NCBI RefSeq assembly: GCF_019805165.1
Contig: NZ_RWIJ01000004.1
Coordinates: 127,762-191,761 of the forward strand
Direction: 5' to 3'
Length of the DNA: 64,000 bases
From: Azospirillum sp. 412522
GTDB lineage: Bacteria > Pseudomonadota > Alphaproteobacteria > Azospirillales > Azospirillaceae
A program made the translations under genes and the position numbers. The notes below the pieces were generated by a model. It had not been told where the DNA came from. It searched no databases and saw nothing but the letters and a program-made list of their open reading frames with translations. This document shows positions 1 through 7,982 of the stretch, one piece after another; the stretch's first letter is position 1; each line of letters begins with the position of its first letter.

Positions 1-335
1 GGCTGGTTCAGCGCGGCGCCGCCGTCGATGGCGTCGGCACGGTCGGGGCGGCGGTGGTCGTGGCCATGATCGTGGCCATCATGATGATGGTGGTGGTGAC
101 CATGATCGTGCCCGTGGTCATGATGCCCGTGGTCGTTGTGGCTGTGACGGAACACCGTGCCGTCGGCAGCGACATGCTCGTGGGTGTCGTCATGGTGATG
201 ATGGGCGTGGTGGTGCGCCTCGCCATGGCGATGGCGGTAGATTTTGCCGTCGGGACCGACGTGCTCATGCCCGGCGTCGATCCCCTTGCCGTCGATCCGG
301 GTCTCGCCTTCGCCGCATCCGCAAACCGTGCACAT
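1..335 (-). CDS. hypB: HypB, hydrogenase nickel incorporation GTPase (N-terminal part, cut by window edge)
   Basis: Reading the minus strand from an ATG at 335 gives MCTVCGCGEGE, the CxxCxC high-affinity nickel site that opens HypB, then a very histidine-rich stretch with about 31 His in the first 95 residues. Family knowledge: HypB is a cytoplasmic GTPase that stores nickel and delivers it with HypA to the NiFe hydrogenase large subunit. The GTPase domain lies beyond the window. The His-rich region contains a module twice: HEHVGPDGKIYRHRH and HEHVAADGTVFRHSH. A GGGAGG Shine-Dalgarno lies just upstream. The gene follows hupK by 76 bp in the same direction, so the two are probably co-transcribed. 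No hypA lies between them. Confidence 0.93.
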   Translation of the reverse strand, partial: MCTVCGCGEGETRIDGKGIDAGHEHVGPDGKIYRHRHGEAHHHAHHHHDDTHEHVAADGTVFRHSHNDHGHHDHGHDHGHHHHHHDGHDHGHDHRRPDRADAIDGGAALNQ

Positions 336-411
336 CACGCGCCCTCCCACTCGTCAACCCGCCAGACGTCCGCCCATCATCGACTTGCCCGCGGGCTTCG
401 GCAAGCGATCC

Positions 412-1581
412 TCATACGTGTACTTCTATGTCGCAGGCGACGCAGGGATCCAGCATCGCGACCAGCAGCCGCACCCGCTCAACCGCGTCGTCGCGGTCGC
501 GCGCGCCGGCACCGGCCAATCCGCGCGCCAGCGGGCCGCCGGCGGCGAAGTTCCAGTCGGTCGGCGCCACCATGCGGGCTTCGGCCAGCCGGCCATCGCC
601 GTCCAGCCGCAGCCAGTGGGCCAGCCGCCCGCGCGCGGTCTCGGCCACGCCGCAACCGTCGCCCGGACCGCACGTCCCGGCAGGACCCGGGTCGGCGGGG
701 CGAAGGGTGGCGATGGCCGCCTCCATCCGCCGCGGCAGCTCGATCAGATCGGCCAGCCGGGCCGCGAACAGACGGGCCAGCCCGTCGCCGAAGCGCTCCG
801 TCACCGAGACGACCAGCCGGTGACCCGCCTGCCGCTCCAGCGGGCCGGTCAGGGCCGGGCCGTCATTGCAATGGGGCCCGGCTGCGAAGGCCGGATCGCC
901 GGCCAGCGCCGCTCCGAACCAGCCGGGCGACCGTTCGCCGAGCAACGGCACGCCACAGGCGCCCCAGCCGGCCAGATCGGGCGCCAACAGCCGGGCGGCC
1001 AGCCGCGCCGCGTCGCTGTCGCCGCGCCCCGCCCATCGGACGAGGTCCTCGGCGTCCATCGGCGGCGGACCGGCGAAGACGGCCTCGTCCAGCCAGCCTG
1101 TCATCCGTACCAGCGCTTCGCGCAGGGCGGCCACGTCCGGCCGCAGAATGCCGCCGCCGGGCCTCAGCCCGTCCCTGGCAGGATAGAGCGCCGGCATGAC
1201 CGCAGACACCGCTGCCCGCAGATCGCGCAAGGGCGCCGGCCGCGGCGCGGCGCCCAGGCGCGCCGGCCATTCGACGGCGGCCTGCCAGCCATGGCTGTCG
1301 AGTGCCTCCGCGTCGGTCAGCAGGGTGCGCGCGGTCTCATGGGCGCCGGCGTCGATCCCCAGCGCCGCTTCGCAGGCCTGGGCGACGGCCAGCCCCTGGG
1401 CGCTGCCGCACAGGCTGAACAGCAGGGGCGCCAGGCGCGCCGCCTCCGCAGCCGGGCGGCCGACCAGGGCGGCGACGGCGCGCGGGCGGCGGATGGCGAC
1501 CTCGGCCCGGGAGATGGTCCTGCCGTCCAGCCACAGCCGGACGGATACCGAACCCTCCCCGGGAAGCGTGGCGGCGGACAT
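412..1581 (-). CDS. hupK: HupK, NiFe hydrogenase assembly protein (degenerate large-subunit paralogue)
   Basis: A 389-residue protein resembling the hydrogenase large subunit. The C-terminus DPCVACDIEVHV copies the DPCxxC nickel-binding end of HupL (Cys380, Cys383). The N-terminal CxxC is reduced to LCGSAQG (a single Cys at 58), as expected for the HupK paralogue, which assists active-site assembly and is not itself catalytic. It precedes hypB on the same strand, which supports a maturation operon. I chose the ATG at 1581 because AGGGATG stands just before it. An in-frame start at 1638 would add 19 unconserved residues and overlap the FNR-like palindrome. HupK proteins diverge strongly, so the name rests on the C-terminus plus context. 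Confidence 0.82.
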   Translation of the reverse strand: MSAATLPGEGSVSVRLWLDGRTISRAEVAIRRPRAVAALVGRPAAEAARLAPLLFSLCGSAQGLAVAQACEAALGIDAGAHETARTLLTDAEALDSHGWQAAVEWPARLGAAPRPAPLRDLRAAVSAVMPALYPARDGLRPGGGILRPDVAALREALVRMTGWLDEAVFAGPPPMDAEDLVRWAGRGDSDAARLAARLLAPDLAGWGACGVPLLGERSPGWFGAALAGDPAFAAGPHCNDGPALTGPLERQAGHRLVVSVTERFGDGLARLFAARLADLIELPRRMEAAIATLRPADPGPAGTCGPGDGCGVAETARGRLAHWLRLDGDGRLAEARMVAPTDWNFAAGGPLARGLAGAGARDRDDAVERVRLLVAMLDPCVACDIEVHV

Positions 1582-1637
1582 CTGGCATCCCTGGGACGTT
1601 GATGGATGGCATCCTGACGGATCGGGGAGGCAACTCA

Positions 1638-1651
1638 TTGACCTGCGTCAA
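1638..1651. promoter_or_regulatory. FNR/FixK-type palindrome between hupK and hupE
   Basis: TTGACCTGCGTCAA is a perfect inverted repeat, TTGAC-N4-GTCAA, the geometry of Crp/FNR-family anaeroboxes (consensus TTGAT-N4-ATCAA). It sits 57 bp upstream of the hupK start and about 170 bp upstream of hupE in their shared divergent region. This placement suits oxygen control of hydrogenase genes. The motif is seen directly; the regulator is inferred. Confidence 0.6.
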
Positions 1652-1822
1652 AATACGTAGGTCCGGCGGGGTGGAATCCCTGTCTCGGCCATGGCCGCGA
1701 TGACGCTTTCTGTTACACTCGGGGCCAACCGCGCCACACCGTCCGGTCCCCCAAGGCGTTGGGCGGGGGACCCGGCTGGCATAACCCGACGGGCGCGACA
1801 CGACATCAGAGGATGCTGGTCC

Positions 1823-2422
1823 ATGAAACGTTTCCCCCTCGCCTCGGCCATCCTGCTGGCCGGGCTGGTGCTGCCCGCGGTCGCCGATGCCCACACCTTC
1901 GGTGCCCATGACGCCGGCTTCGCCCACGGATTCCTGCATCCGGTCGGCGGCTGGGACCATCTTCTGGCGATGGTCGCGGTCGGGCTGTGGGCGGCGCAGC
2001 GCGGCGGTGCCGCCCTGTGGGCGCTGCCGGCGACCTTCGTCACCGCCATGATCGGCGGCGGCCTGCTGGGCATGGCCGGCATCGAGCTGCCGGCGGTGGA
2101 ACTGGGGATCGCCGGTTCGGTGATCGTGCTGGGCGCCCTGATCGCCGCGCAGTCGCGCCTGGCTCTGCCGGTGTCGATGGCGGCGGTCGCGCTGTTCGCC
2201 CTCTTCCACGGCCATGCCCACGGCGTCGAGATGCCGGAGGCGGCGCAGCCGATCCTCTACGGCCTGGGCTTTGCGCTCGCCACCGCCCTGCTGCATGGCG
2301 CTGGGGTCGCTGCGGCGCTGTCGCTGCGTGGCATCGCCCATGGCGGCAAGGGGGCGCTCGTCCTGCGTGGCCTGGGTGCCGTCATCGGCCTGAGCGGCGT
2401 CGCGCTGGCCGCGCTGGCCTGA
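1823..2422 (+). CDS. hupE: HupE/UreJ-family nickel/cobalt permease
   Basis: A 199-residue membrane protein. It begins with a signal peptide (MKRFPLASAILLAG...VADAH), then HPVGGWDHLLAMVAVGLWA, the HP-x5-DH signature of the HupE/UreJ family, and continues with about six hydrophobic helices. A second His-rich motif, FHGHAHG, lies near residue 132. The family imports Ni or Co for hydrogenase or urease. The divergent hydrogenase maturation genes favour nickel supply to hydrogenase. I chose ATG 1823 because it gives a proper signal peptide and has AGAGGA upstream. The longer in-frame ORF from 1691 is not supported. A strong terminator follows at 2456. Confidence 0.9.
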   Translation: MKRFPLASAILLAGLVLPAVADAHTFGAHDAGFAHGFLHPVGGWDHLLAMVAVGLWAAQRGGAALWALPATFVTAMIGGGLLGMAGIELPAVELGIAGSVIVLGALIAAQSRLALPVSMAAVALFALFHGHAHGVEMPEAAQPILYGLGFALATALLHGAGVAAALSLRGIAHGGKGALVLRGLGAVIGLSGVALAALA

Positions 2423-2455
2423 ACCCCGCTCTTCAAGTCCGACCATGAATGACGG

Positions 2456-2484
2456 AGGCCGGACGGGAAACCGTCCGGCCTTTC
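2456..2484 (+). terminator. Rho-independent terminator after hupE
   Basis: Perfect 11-bp stem AGGCCGGACGG / CCGTCCGGCCT with a GAAA loop, followed by TTC. It lies 34 bp after the hupE stop and separates hupE from the next unit. Confidence 0.8.
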
Positions 2485-2582
2485 GGCGTCTGGCCGATCG
2501 GTCCGGACCGAAGCGGGGATGGCCGGAACAATCGGCGCCTCCTGGTGTTGCAAGCCGGCAGCCCCCACAGGAGACGCCCGGC

Positions 2583-3422
2583 ATGACCCTTCACAACGAC
2601 GCCATTCCGTCCGCCGCTCCTCCCCACACGACCGCAGCCCTGGGCGCCACCCAGGACCGCCGCCCGGAAGAGATCGAGCATGAGATCGAGTCGATCCGTG
2701 CCCGCATGGATCAGGTGATCGACGAGATCGAGTTCCGCCTGTCGCCCGGCCAGATGTCCGGCGGCGTGGTGCAGGTGGTGCGCGACGTGATCCAGGGCGG
2801 CGGCGACGGTCTTTCCGGCCGCATCGCCCGCGCGGTGCGCGCCAATCCGATCCCCGTGGCGCTGATGGGCGTCGGCGCTCTCTGGCTTGCCGTGGCGGTC
2901 GCCCGCACGCCCGAGTCGGCCACGGGGTTCGACGATTACGACGCCCATGGCCGCCAGCTCGACCCGCGCAGCCGGCATCTGCTGACCGACCTGATCGGCG
3001 CCTGCCGCGACGGGGCCGAAGCCTTCCGCCGCGCCGACATGACCATCGCCGACCCGTCGCTGTCCGGCCGCCTGCAGGAACTGGCCGACCAGCTCGACCG
3101 CAGCGCCATGGCGCTCGATGCCGAGCTGCGCCAGGGCGGCGGTTGGATCGAGACCGCCGGCGACGGCGCCCGCGTCTGGTCGCCCATGCACGGGCTGGCG
3201 GAGGCCAGCGCCCGCAGCGTGATGGCCGGGGCCGGCGGGCCGGGCGCCCGCGGCGATCTGCTGGCCCGGCTGGAAGGCGGGCTGGACGGCACGCTGTCGC
3301 TGTTCCGCGACGCTCTGCACGATGCACCGGACGACCATCTCCAGGTGGCCATCGGCGCCCAGTTCCACGCCCTTGAAACGGCCCGGCACCGGGTCGGCGC
3401 GCTGCGCGAAGCCGTGGTCTGA
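2583..3422 (+). CDS. DUF3618-DUF2383 fusion protein, membrane-anchored
   Basis: 279 residues. The N-terminal part (about 30-75) has the DUF3618 pattern EIEHEIESIRARMDQVIDEI followed by RLSPGQ. A single hydrophobic segment near residues 92-110 (NPIPVALMGVGALWLAV) follows. The C-terminal part (about 125-275) looks like the four-helix DUF2383 bundle (LLTDLIGACRDGAEAFRRAD...). Both domains are common in alphaproteobacterial envelope or stress proteins; the molecular function is unknown. ATG 2583 is preceded by AGGAGA. The gene ends 12 bp before the YihY gene, so the two are probably one operon. Fusion of the two domains is less usual than their separate occurrence. Confidence 0.8.
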   Translation: MTLHNDAIPSAAPPHTTAALGATQDRRPEEIEHEIESIRARMDQVIDEIEFRLSPGQMSGGVVQVVRDVIQGGGDGLSGRIARAVRANPIPVALMGVGALWLAVAVARTPESATGFDDYDAHGRQLDPRSRHLLTDLIGACRDGAEAFRRADMTIADPSLSGRLQELADQLDRSAMALDAELRQGGGWIETAGDGARVWSPMHGLAEASARSVMAGAGGPGARGDLLARLEGGLDGTLSLFRDALHDAPDDHLQVAIGAQFHALETARHRVGALREAVV

Positions 3423-3434
3423 GGAGGGCGGGGG

Positions 3435-4496
3435 ATGCTGGGGCTGAGCCGCCGTCACTATTACGAGCACCGGAACCGGGCGAACCGGCACCATGGCGGC
3501 GGACACGCCGCGAATGACGGCAACGGCCGGGGCCGGGATGACCGGGGGCGGTCGGCGGACAGCCCGTCGGAGATCCCCAAGAAGGGCTGGAAGGACATCC
3601 TGCTGCGGGTGTGGGACGAGCAGGGCAAGGACAATGTGTCGATGCTGGCCGCCGGTGTCGCCTATTACGCCCTGCTCGCCATCTTCCCGGCCATCGCGGC
3701 GCTGGTGTCGATCTACGGCCTCGTCGCCGATCCGGGGATGATCGAGACCCAGCTGAACCAGCTGGGCGGCCTGCTGCCGCCGGAAGCCCTGACCATCGTC
3801 AGCGACCAGGCGCGCAAGGTGGCGACCGCCCCGTCCCAGGGGCTGGGCTTCGGCCTGATCTTCGGCCTGCTGCTGACGCTGTGGAGCGCCTCGCGCGGGA
3901 CCAATTCGCTGGTGTCGGCCCTCAACATCGCCTATGGCGAAAAGGAGACGCGCGGCTTCATCAAGCTGGCGGCGCTGTCGATGGGGCTGACGGTGGCCGG
4001 GCTGCTGTTCGTCATCGTCGCCATTGCGATGATCGTCGCCGTCCCGGCCGCGATCAATATCATCGGGCTGAAGGACACGCCGGTCGGCTGGATCGCCAGC
4101 CTCGTCCGCTGGCCGATCCTGGCGGTGGCGATCATGCTGGCTCTCGCCGTCCTGTACCGCTACGCCCCCGACCGCCGGGAGCCGCAATGGCGCTGGGTCA
4201 GCTGGGGCTCGGCGATGGCGACCGTGGTCTGGCTGCTGGGGTCGCTGGGCTTCTCCGTCTATGTGTCGAACTTCGGCAGCTACAACGAGACCTACGGGTC
4301 GGTCGGCGCGGTCGTGATTCTGCTGCTGTGGTTCAACCTGAGCTCCTACGTCGTGCTGCTGGGAGCGGAGCTGAACGCGGAGATCGAGCACCAGACCGCC
4401 CGCGACACCACCGACCGCGACGGCCGCCCCGCCCGGCCGCTGGGGCAGCGCGACGCCTATGTCGCCGACACCGTGGGCGAGCGGAAGGCGAGCTGA
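3435..4496 (+). CDS. YihY/BrkB-family inner-membrane protein
   Basis: 353 residues. A polar, His/Arg/Gly-rich N-terminus of about 50 residues precedes the YihY core: LAAGVAYYALLAIFPAIAAL, SASRGTNSLVSALNIAYGE, RYAPDRREPQWRWVSWGSA and YGSVGAVVILLLWFNLSSYVVLLGAELNAE are hallmark segments, with about six membrane helices. The family was once called RNase BN by mistake; its real function is unknown, with envelope or transport roles proposed. A GAGGAGGG ribosome site precedes the ATG. It follows the DUF3618 gene closely. The C-terminal tail is charged and probably cytoplasmic. Confidence 0.92.
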   Translation: MLGLSRRHYYEHRNRANRHHGGGHAANDGNGRGRDDRGRSADSPSEIPKKGWKDILLRVWDEQGKDNVSMLAAGVAYYALLAIFPAIAALVSIYGLVADPGMIETQLNQLGGLLPPEALTIVSDQARKVATAPSQGLGFGLIFGLLLTLWSASRGTNSLVSALNIAYGEKETRGFIKLAALSMGLTVAGLLFVIVAIAMIVAVPAAINIIGLKDTPVGWIASLVRWPILAVAIMLALAVLYRYAPDRREPQWRWVSWGSAMATVVWLLGSLGFSVYVSNFGSYNETYGSVGAVVILLLWFNLSSYVVLLGAELNAEIEHQTARDTTDRDGRPARPLGQRDAYVADTVGERKAS

Positions 4497-4540
4497 GCGT
4501 CGGGCGCAAGGTCGGATTGCCTCCTTGCTCAAATTGCCTC

Positions 4541-4569
4541 TTGGCATGGCGGTGACCGCGCGCTATGGT
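4541..4569 (+). promoter_or_regulatory. Sigma-70-like promoter for the leader transcript
   Basis: TTGGCA (4541-4546), a 17-bp spacer, then TATGGT (4564-4569). The expected start of transcription is about 4576-4577, on the ATG of the 24-codon ORF, which would make that ORF leaderless. Confidence 0.5.
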
Positions 4570-4576
4570 CGCTGCC

Positions 4577-4651
4577 ATGCAACAGATGCTTTCCATCACG
4601 TCCTCCGGACGTTCCCGATACTTTGGCCGCTGGTTTCGTTCGGCGGCCTAG
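4577..4651 (+). CDS. Candidate leaderless leader peptide (24 residues)
   Basis: An ATG-to-TAG ORF of 24 codons starting where the upstream promoter should initiate. The peptide is rich in aromatic, Arg and Ser residues (RYFGRWFRSAA at its end). It is followed 26 bp after the stop by a terminator-like hairpin. The final codons contain GGCGGC (4642-4647), which can pair with GCCGCC in the ascending arm of that hairpin (4680-4685). That is the mutually exclusive structure used in ribosome-mediated attenuation. No recognisable biosynthetic gene follows, so it may act as a stand-alone small RNA or have lost its target. Prediction only. Confidence 0.4.
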   Translation: MQQMLSITSSGRSRYFGRWFRSAA

Positions 4652-4677
4652 GAACGCGCATCTGTCGCTCACTCCCG

Positions 4678-4717
4678 AAGCCGCCCGGACCGATCCGCGG
4701 CGGCTTTCGTGTTTGTG
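4678..4717 (+). terminator. Terminator/attenuator hairpin of the leader transcript
   Basis: Arms AAGCCGCCCGGA and TCCGCGGCGGCTT with a CCGA loop and one bulged base, followed by a weak T-rich tail (TTCGTGTTTGTG). It would end a transcript of about 130-140 nt beginning near 4577. Confidence 0.55.
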
Positions 4718-4803
4718 ATCCCCGGCCCTTGATGGGCTGCACATCCTGAAAATCCGAACACGGGCGACCCGGGCGGCCTCACCATCCGCAAGAAGAGGTT
4801 GTC

Positions 4804-4980
4804 ATGTTCGATTTCGATGTCGTCACCGGTCCTGCCCAGCCGCCCCACTGCCACCTTGCCGACGAATCCACCGGCCCGGCCGGGGCCGAGTCGGCTCCGC
4901 AACAGGCCGTCCTGACCTCGGCGCCGGCCGGCCCCCTGGCCGACCCGCATACGGCAAAGGGGGAAAAGCCGCGGTCCTGA
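4804..4980 (+). CDS. Small hypothetical protein (58 residues)
   Basis: A 59-codon ORF starting MFDFDVVTGPAQPPHCHLAD, with AAGAGG eight bases upstream of its ATG. The rest is Ala/Pro/Gly-rich and has no recognised domain or signal peptide. It lies just downstream of the leader/terminator structure and could be what that structure controls. GC-rich DNA readily gives such ORFs by chance, so support is limited to the ribosome site and the position. Confidence 0.3.
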   Translation: MFDFDVVTGPAQPPHCHLADESTGPAGAESAPQQAVLTSAPAGPLADPHTAKGEKPRS

Positions 4981-5232
4981 GCATGGATCGGGCTGCCGGC
5001 CGTGGCGTGCATGTCCTGCATCCCAGCTTTCGACCAAAAAAATCACGAATCCTGCCTATGTTCCGCCGGCTGTTGTCGTATACTCCTTAAGGGCAGACGT
5101 GTCCGGGTTACGGCTCAGCCGGCCGCATAGTGCAGTATATGGATACTCCTCGCCGTCGTTCGGGTTTGGCCATGCAGATTTGGCGGGCCGGGTTCGGGCG
5201 TGATGGTCGGATCGGAAGAAGGATGACGAATC

Positions 5233-5931
5233 ATGGCGGATGATGCTCTCTCAAGCGTCAACTCTATGGTCTCCGGTCTCAACGCGTCGATCAACAACGC
5301 GGTCGAGGCCATCAGGAACTCGCAGAGCAATCAGGCGATCGGCGAGGTCAAGACCTATGAGAAGTCCGTCAGGAAATCGGCGCTGACCACCACGGGCGGC
5401 GCCACCGACATCGGCGTGCTCGCCAAGAACACCACCCGCCTGAACGTCGCCAGCACGCTTGGGGCGAACGACAAGGTCGATTTCTACAAGTTCAAGGTCA
5501 CCACCAAGGGCGAGATGACGCTGGGTCAGGTCGGCGACGACGGACTGAACGTCCAGGTGATGAACCGGCTGGGCCGTGTGGTGGCCGACAGCAATCCCAA
5601 GTCCGGCGACGATTATGCTGCCTTCAAGAAGCTGCAGGCCGGTAACCTGACGGTCGACAAGGGCGACTACACCCTGCGCGTGAGCCGTGACAAGGGACAG
5701 TCCGACAAGGACCCCAAGAACTATGCCATGCAGCTGGTCATGGGGAATTACAGCCAGGATTACGATACGGTGGCGAAGGCACCGGCAAAGGGTGACACCG
5801 GCTTGGCGCTCACCACTGGCCAGCAGGCGACGCTCGACGGCCTCAACAGCGCCATCGGCAGCCTGAACTCCATCCCCTCCGGCCAGACAGGCACCCAGAA
5901 ACTGATGGGCAGCTTCAGCCTGTTCGTGTGA
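5233..5931 (+). CDS. PPC-like beta-sandwich protein, no signal peptide
   Basis: 232 residues. The N-terminus (1-40) is amphipathic helix (ALSSVNSMVSGLNASINNAV). Residues about 60-185 resemble a bacterial pre-peptidase C-terminal (PPC) domain: a stretch with VDFYKFKVTTKGEMTLGQV, then VQVMNRLGRVVADSN, then GDYTLRVSRDKG and NYAMQLVMGNY, the usual order of strands in PPC modules. PPC domains normally sit behind secreted proteases, but here the domain stands alone with no protease and no N-terminal signal. The tail is Gly/Ser-rich and ends in LFV. GAAGAAGGATG precedes the ATG. Function unknown; possibly a surface or non-classically exported protein. Confidence 0.7.
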   Translation: MADDALSSVNSMVSGLNASINNAVEAIRNSQSNQAIGEVKTYEKSVRKSALTTTGGATDIGVLAKNTTRLNVASTLGANDKVDFYKFKVTTKGEMTLGQVGDDGLNVQVMNRLGRVVADSNPKSGDDYAAFKKLQAGNLTVDKGDYTLRVSRDKGQSDKDPKNYAMQLVMGNYSQDYDTVAKAPAKGDTGLALTTGQQATLDGLNSAIGSLNSIPSGQTGTQKLMGSFSLFV

Positions 5932-5990
5932 TGTGCCGGGTGCCGGCCGTGCTATGACGGGACGGAGACGATCCGTTCCGGAGCAGTGAC

Positions 5991-6575
5991 TTGCCGTCCA
6001 TCACGCGTCTGACCCCTGCCGACCATCGCCGCGTTCCCTGGAAGAACGGCGGCGGCGTCACCACCGAACTGGCGGTCGAGCCGGCCGCCGATGGCCGCTT
6101 CCTCTGGCGCGTCAGCATTGCCGACGTCGTCGAACCCGGCCCTTTCTCCGCCTTTCCCGGGTATGACCGGCTGATCGCCGTGGTGGAGGGAGAGGGCATG
6201 CGCCTGTCGGTCGATGGCGCTGCGCCGGTCGAACGCCGCCGCCTCGATCCCGCCTTCTTCTTTGCCGGCGAGGCGCCGGTGTGGTGCGAACCGACCGCCG
6301 GCCCGATCCGCGATGTCAATCTGATGCTCGACCGTGCGTCGGCGACCGGCGCGCTGACCCTGCTGGCCGGGTCCACCGGTCATCGGGCCGGCTATCGGGC
6401 CACCGGCGACGTGCTGCTGGTTCACGCCCTGACCGGCATGCTGGCCGTCACCCCGGAGCGCGGTGAGGCGCTGGCGGTTCCCGCCGGCCACAGCCTGCTC
6501 CTGCGCGACACGGCAGCCCTGGTGGAGACGCCCGCCGGTGCGGAGGGGGTCTGCGCGGAAGTGCATCTGCTTTAG
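5991..6575 (+). CDS. HutD/Ves-family cupin protein
   Basis: 194 residues. It begins with the family signature VPWKNGGGVTTEL, followed by FLWRVSIADVVEPGPFSAFPGYDRLI, typical of the HutD/Ves bicupin family. Family members sit in histidine-use operons or are cold-induced; the biochemical activity is unsettled. No hut genes are adjacent, so the link to histidine is not supported here. The likely start is TTG at 5991, with GGAG eight bases upstream; no in-frame ATG lies near the conserved start. It stands alone, between the PPC-like gene and a convergent glycosidase. Confidence 0.85.
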   Translation: MPSITRLTPADHRRVPWKNGGGVTTELAVEPAADGRFLWRVSIADVVEPGPFSAFPGYDRLIAVVEGEGMRLSVDGAAPVERRRLDPAFFFAGEAPVWCEPTAGPIRDVNLMLDRASATGALTLLAGSTGHRAGYRATGDVLLVHALTGMLAVTPERGEALAVPAGHSLLLRDTAALVETPAGAEGVCAEVHLL

Positions 6576-6634
6576 ATCGGATCGCGGAAAATCGGGATCG
6601 ATTTGAAGCGTGAATCCGATCGCCAAACATAAAG

Positions 6635-7981
6635 CTAGAGCTTCGCCGCCCGGATCAGCTCGGCATACCAGCGCGCCGAGTCCTTCGGCTTGCGGGCCAG
6701 CGTCTGGAAATCGACATGGACGACGCCGAAGCGCTGGCCGTAGCCGCTGCCCCATTCGAAATTGTCCAGCAGCGACCAGACGAAATAGCCCCGCACATCG
6801 GCCCCCCGGTCCATCGCGTCGCGCATCGCGGCGTTGTAGATGGTCAGGTAGGCGATGCGGTGCGGGTCATGGACGGTGCCGTCCGAGCTGACGGTGTCGC
6901 TGCCGCCGCAGCCGTTTTCCGTCACCACGATGGGCAGGCGGTAGCGGTGCTGGATGGTCAGCAGCTCGTCGCGGAAGGCCTCGGGGAAGATCGCCCAGCC
7001 GACGCCGTGGGTCGGTGAGTTGGGCGGCGCGTCGCCCCAGCCATAGCCCCAGGTCCGGGTCGGGTCGGCCTTGGCGAAGATCGGGCCGTAATGGTTCAGG
7101 CCGAACCAGTCCACCGGCCGGGCGATGCGCGCCATGTCGCCGGGCTGGACATAGGGCTCGATGGCGGCGGCGGTCTGCGGCGGGTAATGGCCGAGGATCT
7201 GCGGGTCGCAGAAGACGAGGTTCCAGTGCTCGTCCAGCAGCGCGGCGGCGGCGCGGTTCTCCGGCGTGTCGGTCTCCGGGATCACGACCTGCCGGTTGTG
7301 GATGGCGCCGATGGAGGCCCCCGGCACCATGTCGCGCAGAACGTCCACCCCGGCGCCATGGGCGAGGTTGACGTGGTGGATGGCGCGCAGATGCTGCGCC
7401 CGGTCGACGATTCCCGGCGCCGCCCAGGGAATCGCATAGCCGAACAGGGTGAACACCGAGAATTCGTTGAAGGTGATCCAGCGCGTCACCCGGTCACCAT
7501 AGCGCCGGGCGCAGAGCGCGGCATAGTCGGCATACCAGCCGGCGCAGTCCCGGCTGGACCAGCCGCCCAAATCCTGCAGGGCCTGCGGCAGGTCCCAGTG
7601 GTAGAGGCACAGCCAGGGGTCGATCCCGGCCGCCAGCAGCCGGTCGATCAGCCCGTCGTAGAAGTCCAGCCCCGCCTCGTTCACCGCTCCCTTGCCGCGC
7701 GGCATCACCCGCGGCCAGGAGACGGAGAAGCGGTAGGCGTCGACGCCCAGCCCCGTCATCAGCGCCACATCCTCCGGCATGCGGTGATAGTGGTCGCAGG
7801 CGATGTCGCCGGTGTCGCCGTTCACCACCCCGCCCCGGGTGCGGCAGCGCACGTCCCAGATGCTGGCGCCGCGGCCATCCTCGGCCGCCGCCCCTTCGAT
7901 CTGATAGGCGGAGGTGGAAACGCCCCAGACGAAGCCCGGCGGATAGGAGCCGGTCGGATGGGGCGGGTTCCGGTCCGTCAT
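6635..7981 (-). CDS. GH1 beta-glucosidase
   Basis: 448 residues, the usual GH1 length. The N-terminus FVWGVSTSAYQIEGAAAEDGR is the family signature. The acid/base is Glu173 in TFNEF (usually TFNEP) and the nucleophile is Glu355 in VVTENG. VWSLLDNFEWGSGYGQRFGVVHVDF near the C-terminus forms the aglycone site. It hydrolyses beta-glucosides or related beta-glycosides in the cytoplasm (no signal peptide). It starts one base after the stop of the ACP-like gene, so the two are surely co-transcribed and probably translationally coupled. Substrate preference cannot be read from the sequence. Confidence 0.95.
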   Translation of the reverse strand: MTDRNPPHPTGSYPPGFVWGVSTSAYQIEGAAAEDGRGASIWDVRCRTRGGVVNGDTGDIACDHYHRMPEDVALMTGLGVDAYRFSVSWPRVMPRGKGAVNEAGLDFYDGLIDRLLAAGIDPWLCLYHWDLPQALQDLGGWSSRDCAGWYADYAALCARRYGDRVTRWITFNEFSVFTLFGYAIPWAAPGIVDRAQHLRAIHHVNLAHGAGVDVLRDMVPGASIGAIHNRQVVIPETDTPENRAAAALLDEHWNLVFCDPQILGHYPPQTAAAIEPYVQPGDMARIARPVDWFGLNHYGPIFAKADPTRTWGYGWGDAPPNSPTHGVGWAIFPEAFRDELLTIQHRYRLPIVVTENGCGGSDTVSSDGTVHDPHRIAYLTIYNAAMRDAMDRGADVRGYFVWSLLDNFEWGSGYGQRFGVVHVDFQTLARKPKDSARWYAELIRAAKL

Positions 7982-7982
7982 C

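Noticed and set aside
54-1199. Met/Val-rich plus-strand frame at the window start
   Set aside because: It is the reverse complement of the His-rich hypB tail and runs through hupK; no ribosome site.
4577-4651. Classical trp leader
   Set aside because: There is only one Trp codon, no Trp run, and no trp gene follows.
4640-4710. tRNA gene
   Set aside because: No cloverleaf, T-arm GTTCGA or acceptor stem can be formed; the symmetry belongs to the terminator hairpin.
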